Of a stretch of DNA of 64,000 bases, positions 54,652 to 61,458 are shown piece by piece. The position numbers and the translations under genes are program-made. Within the stretch, counting starts at the first letter, position 1. Each line of letters starts with the position of its first letter. Location: assembly GCF_002005165.1 (NCBI RefSeq), contig NZ_CP019699.1, positions 1 through 64,000 of the forward strand, in the 5' to 3' direction. The notes beneath the pieces were generated by a model. It ran no database searches. It worked only from the letters and a program-made list of their open reading frames with translations, and was not told the DNA's origin. This DNA comes from Novibacillus thermophilus (GTDB lineage: Bacteria; Bacillota; Bacilli; Thermoactinomycetales; Novibacillaceae).

Positions 54652-56282
54652 ATGGGCCAGTCATTCGTTAAGGGAGCGGCTATTCTCGGGGCGGCTGCCT
54701 TTATATCGAAACTGCTCGGTGTATTTTACCGCATCCCGTACCAAAACATGACCGGTGACGAAGGGTTGTACATTTACCAACAGGTGTACCCCCTGTATTC
54801 GACTCTGCTCGTCCTCGCGACGGCAGGTTTTCCCATTGCTGTGTCCAAACTCGTATCCGAGCGCCTCGCCCTGGGCGATACATATGGGGCCAAACGCGTG
54901 TTTCGTCTGTCGTCCACTGTCCTCACGGCGACGGGGGTCTTCTTTTTTGTATCCTCTTTTTTGGAGCAGAGATCATCGCCGAGTGGATGGGGAATCCGGA
55001 TATGTTGACGCTGCCGATCAAAAGCGTGTCGTTCGCGCTCTTGATCGTGCCGACGATGTCCGTCATGCGCGGTTATTTTCAAGGGCATCAAAACATGGTG
55101 CCGACGGCCGTGTCACAAGTGACAGAGCAGTTCGTACGCGTCTTCACCATCATCGTCGCTGCCTACTGGGTCATGTCCAGGGGGATGGATCTCGTCTACG
55201 CCGGTGCCGGTGCCGTGTTCGGGGCAGTCACGGGCGCTTTGGCAGCTTTCGTGACTCTGCTCTTTTACTGGCGGCGCAATCAAAACATGCAGCGGGAGTT
55301 GGCCGCGACGGCGACTGTGGACCGCGCGGCGTATGAACGCGAATCGAACGCCACCGTCGTCAAACGCATTTTGTACTACGCCATTCCCATCTGCTTCGGC
55401 TCCCTCGTCCTCCCCTTGCTCGGACTCGTCGATTCGTTTACAGTGGCGAACCTATTGGAACGCATACAAGGGCTTAATAGTCTGGAGGCCGCGGCGTTAA
55501 AGGGAGTTTACGACCGCGGGCAACCGCTCATTCAGTTTTCCGCCTTCTTCGCCACTGCGCTGTCGCTGGCCATCGTCCCCGCTGTGTCAGAGGCGCTGGC
55601 AAAAGGCCAGCACGCCCTCGTGGCCCTGCGCGCTGAGATCGCACTGCGGATTACGTTTTTGTTCGGATTGCCGGCATCCGTAGGGTTGGCCGTCATTGCA
55701 GAACCGACGAACATTTTGCTTTACGAAAACGGGCGGGGTTCTTTCGCGTTGGCCGTACTTGCCTTTACGACCGTGTTTTCGACCCTTGGGGTCACGTCTT
55801 CCGGCATTTTGCAAGGCCTCGGGCTCGTCTTGTTGCCGGCGCGGAACTTGTTTGTCGGGGTGTTGGTCAAGCTCCTGTTCAATCTCGTCCTCATCGGGCC
55901 GTTGGGCATTGTCGGTGCCGCCATCGCGACCGTTGCCGCGTACACGGTGTCGACAGCTCTCAATTTGTGGGCCATCGTCCGCCGGATCAAGCCGAACATC
56001 TATTGGCGGGAATTTCTCCTTAAACCGATGCTGGCGGCCCTGTTAATGGCGGCGAGTGTTTTTGCTGTCATGGCGGGGGTGCGCTTTGCCCTGGAAGGGG
56101 CTCTTGGTTCGCTGCGCCTCGCCATGCTCGTGACAGTCATCACGTCCGTCGCAACGGGCGTCGTCGTGTACACATTGATTCTGTTCCGCTCCGGTGCCAT
56201 CAGCCGGGAAGACTTACAGTCTGTTCCCCGTTTAAACCGGAAACTTTCCCCGTGGCTTGAAAAATTCCGGCTGCTCAAGTGA
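54652..56282 (+). CDS. yabM: MATE/MOP-fold flippase-like protein YabM (one-base frameshift)
   Basis: A polytopic membrane protein of the MOP (Wzx/MurJ/SpoVB-like) polysaccharide transporter superfamily, about 14 hydrophobic segments. It opens SFVKGAAILGAAAFISKLLG. After about 110 residues the frame is lost at a T6 run (54957-54962). One extra T restores FFGAEIIAEWMGNPDML and continues to 56282, giving about 543 residues in all. The position between spoVT and yabN is that of B. subtilis yabM, whose substrate is unknown. ATG at 54652, AGGAGG upstream. Confidence 0.92.
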
Positions 56283-56382
56283 TGGACGGGAACACTCCCG
56301 CCGCCCTTGCTCCAATGCAGCGAGCCAGCGGGCGATACCGCCTTAAAGCTGTGTATTAGAAGATACGTGAGGAGGGGAAAAG

Positions 56383-57861
56383 ATGTCGTCTAACGGTCGC
56401 ATTACCGTTGTCGGCCTCGGTAGCGGTGACGAAGCCGACTTGACGTTAGGGGTTGTCTCTACCCTGCAGGAAGCGGAACAGCTCTTTTTGCGGACAGAGA
56501 ACCATCCGGTCGTGCCTTGGCTAAAGCAGCAAGGCCTGGCGTATGAAGCGTTTGACGATGTCTACGAGCGGTACGGCCGCTTTGAGCCAGTTTATGAAGA
56601 CGTCACAGAGCGGTTGATTCGTGCGGCGGGAGGTAGACACATCGTATACGCTGTTCCCGGTCATCCGATGGTGGCAGAAAAGACGACAGAGATGCTGCTG
56701 CAAAAAGGCAGAACGAGGGGGGTCGACGTAGAGATCAAAGGCGGTCACAGTTTCCTGGACACGGTGTTTGCGAGGTTGCAAATTGATCCGATCGACGGGT
56801 TCATGCTGTTAAACGCCCTCGATTTTACTCCCGACCAATGCAACCCGCGCATGACGACTGTCATTGCCCAAGTGTACGACCAGTTGACGGCATCCGATGT
56901 CAAATTGACATTAATGGAACGGTATCCCGACGATGTTGACGTGATCGTGGCCCACTCACTCGGCGTGGACGGCGAGGAGTCCGTCCGCACCGTCCCCCTC
57001 TACGAACTCGATCACCGTTTCCCAGTCAGTTCCCTCAGCGTCGTCGTCGTTCCCCCTGTTCCGGAAGACGTGATGCTGACCCGTGACTTTTCGGAATTTG
57101 TGAACATCGTGGCGACGTTGCGCAGCCCGAACGGTTGTCCGTGGGACCGGAAACAGACCCATGAAAGCTTGCGCAAATACTTAGTGGAAGAGACGGCTGA
57201 ATTCATTGAGGCGGTCAACAAAAAAGACCCGGAGCACATGTGTGATGAACTGGGGGACATCCTCCTCCAAATCGGGTTGCACGCCCAAATTGCCGCCGAA
57301 AACGAAACGTTTACCATTCGCGACGTCATACAGCGGATTAATGAAAAGCTCATCCGCCGCCACCCTCACGTATTCGGTGACGAAGAGGTGAAGGACGCGG
57401 CAGAAGTCTCCGAAAACTGGCGGAAGATAAAAGAAGTGGAAAAACGGGCGGAAGGAAAAAGGAATTCTAAATCGTTGGCAGACGGCATTCCTGCGACACT
57501 CCCCACTTTGTCTCGGGCGGTACAATTGCAACAACGGGCAGCCGAGCACGGATTCGACTGGACCGAAGTAGGACCCGTTGTGGACAAAGTCCGGGAAGAA
57601 CTGACGGAATGCCTGGAAGCCAGTGGAGACGACGTGGAGAAAGAGCTCGGCGATCTGCTGTTTGCCGTGGTCAATTTAGCCCGCTTTTTGAACGTCGACC
57701 CGGAACAGGCCCTCAGGCGGGCTGAAAGCAAATTTACCGTGCGATTTGATCAAATGAAACAGAAGGCCGAACGGGAAGGACTCCTTTTCCATCATTTAAC
57801 TCTAGAGCAGATGGAGGCATTGTGGCAGTCAGTTAAACAGAGCGAAGCGGTCGGACGCTGA
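56383..57861 (+). CDS. yabN: YabN: tetrapyrrole-methylase domain fused to MazG pyrophosphohydrolase
   Basis: 492 residues. The N-terminal tetrapyrrole-methylase-like domain (VVGLGSGDEADLTLGV; YAVPGHPMVAEKT) is followed by MazG NTP pyrophosphohydrolase, with EETAEFIEAV and DELGDILLQIGLH metal-binding motifs and a second, C-terminal half (EELTECLE; KELGDLLFAVVN). MazG-type enzymes remove aberrant NTPs; the role of the methylase-like domain is unclear. ATG at 56383, GAGGAGG upstream. Confidence 0.95.
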   Translation: MSSNGRITVVGLGSGDEADLTLGVVSTLQEAEQLFLRTENHPVVPWLKQQGLAYEAFDDVYERYGRFEPVYEDVTERLIRAAGGRHIVYAVPGHPMVAEKTTEMLLQKGRTRGVDVEIKGGHSFLDTVFARLQIDPIDGFMLLNALDFTPDQCNPRMTTVIAQVYDQLTASDVKLTLMERYPDDVDVIVAHSLGVDGEESVRTVPLYELDHRFPVSSLSVVVVPPVPEDVMLTRDFSEFVNIVATLRSPNGCPWDRKQTHESLRKYLVEETAEFIEAVNKKDPEHMCDELGDILLQIGLHAQIAAENETFTIRDVIQRINEKLIRRHPHVFGDEEVKDAAEVSENWRKIKEVEKRAEGKRNSKSLADGIPATLPTLSRAVQLQQRAAEHGFDWTEVGPVVDKVREELTECLEASGDDVEKELGDLLFAVVNLARFLNVDPEQALRRAESKFTVRFDQMKQKAEREGLLFHHLTLEQMEALWQSVKQSEAVGR

Positions 57862-57941
57862 TTTTTTCAGGCGTTTAAGCAGGAATTACGCGACAAAGCA
57901 CGAAGTAGTTATAAAGAATAACATAAGGAAGGTGTTAGAGT

Positions 57942-58214
57942 ATGACTAAGCAGGAACTTATCCAAAAAATCGCGGCCAAGAGCGGCCTCACCAAAAAAGA
58001 CGCCGAAAGTGTTCTGAATACGGTATTGGATGAGATTTCTCAAGCTTTAAAGTCCGGGGAAAAAGTACAGCTAATCGGTTTCGGCACGTTTGAAACGCGC
58101 AAGCGGTCCGGCAGAGTCGGGCGCAACCCGCAAACTGGGGAATCCATCGAAATTCCGGAAACGACAGTCCCCGCATTCCGCGCCGGGAGCAAACTTAAAG
58201 AAGCGGTGAAGTAG
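57942..58214 (+). CDS. hup: DNA-binding protein HU
   Basis: 90 residues. The HU signature GFGTFETRKRSGRVGRNPQT and the arm with Pro near 63 are intact. It is a dimeric nucleoid protein. ATG at 57942, AAGGAAGG upstream. In B. subtilis hbs is elsewhere; here it sits between yabN and rqcP and shares its last stop-codon base with the rqcP start. Confidence 0.96.
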   Translation: MTKQELIQKIAAKSGLTKKDAESVLNTVLDEISQALKSGEKVQLIGFGTFETRKRSGRVGRNPQTGESIEIPETTVPAFRAGSKLKEAVK

Positions 58215-58480
58215 TGCGACTCGATAAATTTCTAAAAGTTTCCCGCCTGATTAAGCGCCGCACGCTGGCAAAAGAAGTGTGCGCCCAGGGGAGGGTCACC
58301 CGAAACGGAACGGTGGCCAAAGCGAGTACGTCAGTGGCTCCGGGGGATGAGCTGTCCATCCGCCTCGGACAGAAACGGATAACCGTTCGGGTGGAAAAGG
58401 TAAACGACACACCTCGCAAAGGGGAAGCAGCTGAACTGTACACACTGCTTTCGGAAGAGCGAATCGACGCTGACGTTTGA
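58214..58480 (+). CDS. rqcP: Ribosome quality-control S4 protein RqcP
   Basis: 88 residues (YabO, Hsp15 family). It binds stalled 50S subunits with RqcH and helps alanine tailing. S4 domain: MRLDKFLKVSRLIKRRTLAKE, here VRLDKFL onward, with the positively charged GRVTRNGTVAKAS loop. GTG start at 58214 overlaps the hup TAG by one base. A strong palindrome begins 3 bp after its stop. Confidence 0.94.
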   Translation: MRLDKFLKVSRLIKRRTLAKEVCAQGRVTRNGTVAKASTSVAPGDELSIRLGQKRITVRVEKVNDTPRKGEAAELYTLLSEERIDADV

Positions 58481-58482
58481 AA

Positions 58483-58516
58483 GCGAAAGAACTACCGCGG
58501 GCGGTAGTTCTTTCGC
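58483..58516. repeat. 16-bp perfect palindrome between rqcP and yabP
   Basis: GCGAAAGAACTACCGC (58483-58498) and GCGGTAGTTCTTTCGC (58501-58516) are exact inverted copies separated by GG. There is no T run after it, so it is not a typical terminator. It may act as a transcript-end hairpin, a processing or stability element, or an operator. Confidence 0.85.
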
Positions 58517-58576
58517 GCTTCGGCAGTTCTAATCCCGCATGGTCGTCATATCATGTACCAAAAGGAGGTACATGCT

Positions 58577-58864
58577 ATGGTCGACGATCAATACCACGCG
58601 CAGCACGAGATTGTCATGGTGAACCGTCACACGTTAGACGTGAGCGGAGTCATCCATGTCGAAAGTTTCGACAGCGAGGAGTTTTTGCTCAATACCGAAT
58701 GCGGCTATTTGGCCATTCGCGGCCGTGATTTACACATCAAAACGCTGAATTTGGAACAGGGTAAAGTCGCCATCGAAGGATCGCTCTTCGATGTCGGTTA
58801 TTTGGACGAAGGGACACACACAGTGGAGAAGGCTAAAGGTTTCTTTAGCAGGTTGTTTCGGTGA
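58577..58864 (+). CDS. yabP: Sporulation protein YabP
   Basis: 95 residues, YabP family (related to YqfC), mother-cell sporulation protein essential for spore formation in B. subtilis. Beta-rich core: HTLDVSGVIHVESFDSEEFLL and the IEGSLFDVGYLDEG segment. ATG 58577 follows AAAGGAGGT at 7 nt. Its stop overlaps the yabQ start. A sigma-E promoter is expected; CATATCAT at 58547 resembles a -10 but its -35 is not convincing. Confidence 0.93.
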   Translation: MVDDQYHAQHEIVMVNRHTLDVSGVIHVESFDSEEFLLNTECGYLAIRGRDLHIKTLNLEQGKVAIEGSLFDVGYLDEGTHTVEKAKGFFSRLFR

Positions 58865-59454
58865 CGTTGCAAACCCAGTGGGTCGCTTTCGCCACGATGC
58901 TCGCGTCTGGAATCCTGCTCGGCGTTTTCCTCGACTTATACCGAGTGTTAAAAGGCCGGTGGCACCTAACCGGGTGGGTTGTGGCGTTAGTGGACCTGTG
59001 TTACTGGATACTAGCTGCAGGGTGGGTGTTCAGTGTACTGCTTTGGAGCACCTGGGGTGAGCTGAGGTTTTACATGCTGTTGATCCTCTTTGCCGGTATA
59101 GGGTTATACTATTGGTGGTTCAGCCGCCCGACAATCAAGGTGCTGTTAATTGCGATTGGCGTCGTACAAGCTCTCATTCACTTTTTCATTCAACTGTTGC
59201 GCACGTTTGTCTGGACTCCCCTCCAATACGGGTGGCGGTTGTGCCAGAAATTGGTTTTGTTAATGCTTCGGCTCTTATGGGCTGTTTTACGTACGGTCGC
59301 TTGGTTGTTGCAGCCGGTTTGGCGGCCGGTCCGCTCCGTTTTGGAGCCTCTATACTTGCCGCTCGTACATTTCGTGTTAAAAGTTTACCGATGGCTAGCA
59401 GGGATTTTGCGAAAGGTGAAGAAAGTACTACAGAAGTTGTTTCATCCGGAGTGA
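58861..59454 (+). CDS. yabQ: Sporulation membrane protein YabQ
   Basis: 197 residues with four or five hydrophobic helices in the first 125 positions (starting TQWVAFATMLASGILLGVFL), needed for spore cortex formation in B. subtilis. The last 80 residues are unusual: rich in Trp, Leu, Val and Arg, with a repeated hydrophobic-Arg-Trp pattern, ending in the basic LRKVKKVLQKLF. GTG start at 58861 inside the yabP stop. divIC follows at 8 bp. Confidence 0.92.
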   Translation: MTLQTQWVAFATMLASGILLGVFLDLYRVLKGRWHLTGWVVALVDLCYWILAAGWVFSVLLWSTWGELRFYMLLILFAGIGLYYWWFSRPTIKVLLIAIGVVQALIHFFIQLLRTFVWTPLQYGWRLCQKLVLLMLRLLWAVLRTVAWLLQPVWRPVRSVLEPLYLPLVHFVLKVYRWLAGILRKVKKVLQKLFHPE

Positions 59455-59462
59455 ATGGCAAT

Positions 59463-59786
59463 ATGGAGAAAAGGTACCACAATCACAACCGTTATAGAGC
59501 AAAACAGGAGCCAGGTGCAAAGCGGCGCTTGACGATATGGCTTGCGGTTTGCGTCTTATTTTTCACGTGGGCGGCTGTTCAGTCGTTCCATCAACAGGGC
59601 AAAATTGCAGATAAACAGGCTGAGCTGGAGCGGGTGGAACAACAGTTGAAGGACGCCCAACGGAAAGAGAGAGAGCTTGAAACCCGCATTGAACTGCTTC
59701 ACGACCCGGATTACGTGTCAGAATTGGCTCGCAAAGAATACTATATGACCAAAGAAGGGGAAATTATTATCGTGGACCCGCGCTGA
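59463..59786 (+). CDS. divIC: Septum formation initiator DivIC
   Basis: 107 residues. Bitopic division protein that pairs with FtsL and DivIB. A basic cytosolic N-terminus, one transmembrane helix (about 24-42, WLAVCVLFFTWAAVQSF), then an extracellular coiled coil (about 45-80) and the conserved DPDYVSELARKEYYMTKEGE. ATG 59463; GGAG 11 nt upstream. A GTG at 59451 would add four residues. Confidence 0.94.
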   Translation: MEKRYHNHNRYRAKQEPGAKRRLTIWLAVCVLFFTWAAVQSFHQQGKIADKQAELERVEQQLKDAQRKERELETRIELLHDPDYVSELARKEYYMTKEGEIIIVDPR

Positions 59787-59801
59787 GCAGTCGGCCTTTA
59801 T

Positions 59802-59831
59802 TGACAAGCTTTTTGACAATCGCGTATAATG
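59802..59831 (+). promoter_or_regulatory. yabR sigma-A promoter
   Basis: TTGACA (59802-59807), 18-bp spacer, TATAAT (59826-59831), both exact consensus. Confidence 0.85.
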
Positions 59832-59916
59832 GTGCATACAATAGGCAATGAATACGCTCTGGCGTGCAAAGGGGTTCGCGCTCAGCGGCAAATGTTTAAG
59901 GAGGACTTTTTGTTTC

Positions 59917-60303
59917 ATGACAATTGATGTGGGCAGCAAATATGAAGGAAAGGTGACAGGGATCACCCATTTCGGAGCATTCGTTGAGCTGCCAGGTGGT
60001 CGAACAGGACTTGTTCACATTTCCGAGGTCGCCGATCAATACGTGAAAGACGTCAATGAGCACTTATCTGTTGGCGATACTGTGACGGTGAAAGTGTTGA
60101 ACATCGATGACAGCGGTAAAATCGGTCTGTCCATTCGGAAAGCGGTCGACCGGCCACAAGGACAAAGCCGCCGCGGCGGCAGAACGGACCGCTCTTTCGA
60201 AGATAAGCTGAGCCGTTTTATGAAAGACAGCGAAGACCGCTTGACTTCGTTGAAACGTCACGCGGAAGGCAAGCGAGGTGGCCGTGGAGCGCGGCGAGGC
60301 TAA
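59917..60303 (+). CDS. yabR: S1-domain RNA-binding protein YabR
   Basis: 128 residues, the B. subtilis YabR length. The S1 domain (about 5-76) has VGSKYEGKVTGITHFGAFVE and GLVHISEVA. A basic, Gly/Arg-rich tail ends GGRGARRG. ATG 59917 is chosen because AAGGAGG (59898-59904) precedes it at 12 nt and the family starts here; an in-frame extension to 59848 would begin upstream of that site. It is transcribed from its own promoter. Confidence 0.93.
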   Translation: MTIDVGSKYEGKVTGITHFGAFVELPGGRTGLVHISEVADQYVKDVNEHLSVGDTVTVKVLNIDDSGKIGLSIRKAVDRPQGQSRRGGRTDRSFEDKLSRFMKDSEDRLTSLKRHAEGKRGGRGARRG

Positions 60304-60368
60304 TGGTGACAGAATGGAATGGGGACACGATGGACGTGTCCTTTTTGGATACTGGCTCTAAATGGCAC

Positions 60369-60398
60369 TTGACATCAAGTGCCTGGCTGATTTATAAT
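60369..60398 (+). promoter_or_regulatory. Met tRNA promoter
   Basis: TTGACA (60369-60374), 18-bp spacer, TATAAT (60393-60398), 15 bp before the first tRNA. Confidence 0.85.
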
Positions 60399-60413
60399 CG
60401 AGATTGTGACTGA

Positions 60414-60490
<77 letters not shown>

Positions 60491-60519
60491 TCCTAACAGA
60501 GTGAACTGTCGTGTAAAAT

Positions 60520-60596
60520 GGCGGTGTAGCTCAGCTGGCTAGAGCGTACGGTTCATACCCGTGAGGTCGGGAGTTCGATTCTCCCTGCCGCCACCA
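60520..60596 (+). tRNA. Elongator tRNA-Met (anticodon CAU)
   Basis: 77 nt. GGCGGTGTAGCTCAGCTGG start, anticodon loop with CAT, encoded ACCA. The body matches Bacillus elongator tRNA-Met rather than tRNA-Ile2, though a lysidine-modified Ile2 cannot be excluded from sequence alone. Confidence 0.92.
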
Positions 60597-60635
60597 CAAC
60601 GAAAATAGGATCGGACAGGCTGTTCTGTCCGGCAT

Positions 60636-60663
60636 AAAACGCGCCCTAGGGGCGCGTTTTTAT
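60636..60663 (+). terminator. Terminator after the Met tRNAs
   Basis: AACGCGCCC (60638-60646), loop TAG, GGGCGCGTT (60650-60658), then T residues. A smaller hairpin, CGGACAG...CTGTCCG (60612-60631), precedes it. Confidence 0.9.
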
Positions 60664-60750
60664 CTGTGGATATTCCGACTGACGTCATGGAATAACTGCG
60701 AGGTTTGATCAGTACATTAAAAGTTAAAGATGGAGTTGGGAGGTGCGACG

Positions 60751-61230
60751 ATGGATGTGACGATTAAGAAAATTAAGTATACGACATTGAATAAAACATA
60801 CACAGAAAAAGTGCGCGACTGGCGGGGAAACAACTGTTTTGCCACCCAATATCCAAATCCGGACGGGAAACGTATTTTTTTAACATTCTACATGGTGGAC
60901 AAAGGGTATACGCTCTCGAAAGTTTTTAATAAAGAAGGGGAATTTATGTACTACTACTGCGACATCATGAAGATGAAGCAAGTCGGAAAATGGCGCTACG
61001 TCATGGTCGATTTACTGTTGGATCTCATTGTCTACGCCGACGGCAGTTATGACGTACTCGACATTGACGAGTTCGCCAATGCGATTGACAAAGGTGAATT
61101 AAAGCGAAACCGACAAGTGTACGCATTGCGAATATTGCACGAAATGATTCAACTGCAGAGGAAACGTCGCCTAATTCCGCCTTTTATCCACAAAGCGGAA
61201 ATGTACGACACTACAATTGACGGATATTGA
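60751..61230 (+). CDS. DUF402 domain protein
   Basis: 159 residues. The DUF402 core is visible: YYYCDIMKMKQVGKWRYVMVD (given in parts: YYYCDIMKM and GKWRYVMVDLLLDL), VYADGSYDVLDIDEFANA. Some relatives (Staphylococcus SA1684 type) are nucleoside di/triphosphate phosphatases; I infer only membership. ATG 60751 is preferred, with GGGAGGTG just upstream; ATG 60730 is an alternative. It is inserted between the Met tRNAs and spoIIE. Confidence 0.75.
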   Translation: MDVTIKKIKYTTLNKTYTEKVRDWRGNNCFATQYPNPDGKRIFLTFYMVDKGYTLSKVFNKEGEFMYYYCDIMKMKQVGKWRYVMVDLLLDLIVYADGSYDVLDIDEFANAIDKGELKRNRQVYALRILHEMIQLQRKRRLIPPFIHKAEMYDTTIDGY

Positions 61231-61248
61231 TGAAGGCGTGTGGGGGGA

Positions 61249-61424
61249 CTCGACAGAGACGGCGTAAGAGTATATCGATTCGACGATAAATTTAGTTTGC
61301 GAATAACCGAAATGTGGAGACTTGCTAAACAGAATGTGTGAAAGCTTGGGGTAAAAAATTGTCGGAAAGTTTTTGTGCACATTCAGTTTTTTTGACAAAC
61401 TTCCTTACGGTACCACGGTATAAT
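61249..61424 (+). promoter_or_regulatory. spoIIE promoter with 21-bp spacer and Spo0A-box candidates
   Basis: TTGACA (61392-61397) and TATAAT (61419-61424) are exact sigma-A hexamers but 21 bp apart, the unusual spacing known for B. subtilis spoIIE and other Spo0A-activated promoters. Candidate 0A boxes (core TGTCGAA) lie upstream: TGTCGGA at 61360-61366, and on the minus strand CGTCGAA at 61279-61285 and TGTCGAG at 61249-61255. Confidence 0.8.
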
Positions 61425-61458
61425 GGGAACCACTCACGAATTTAAAGGAGTGGACAAG

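Noticed and set aside
59112-59462. Long N-terminal extension of divIC overlapping yabQ
   Set aside because: The extension is just the alternate frame of yabQ; DivIC starts at 59463 with a usable RBS.
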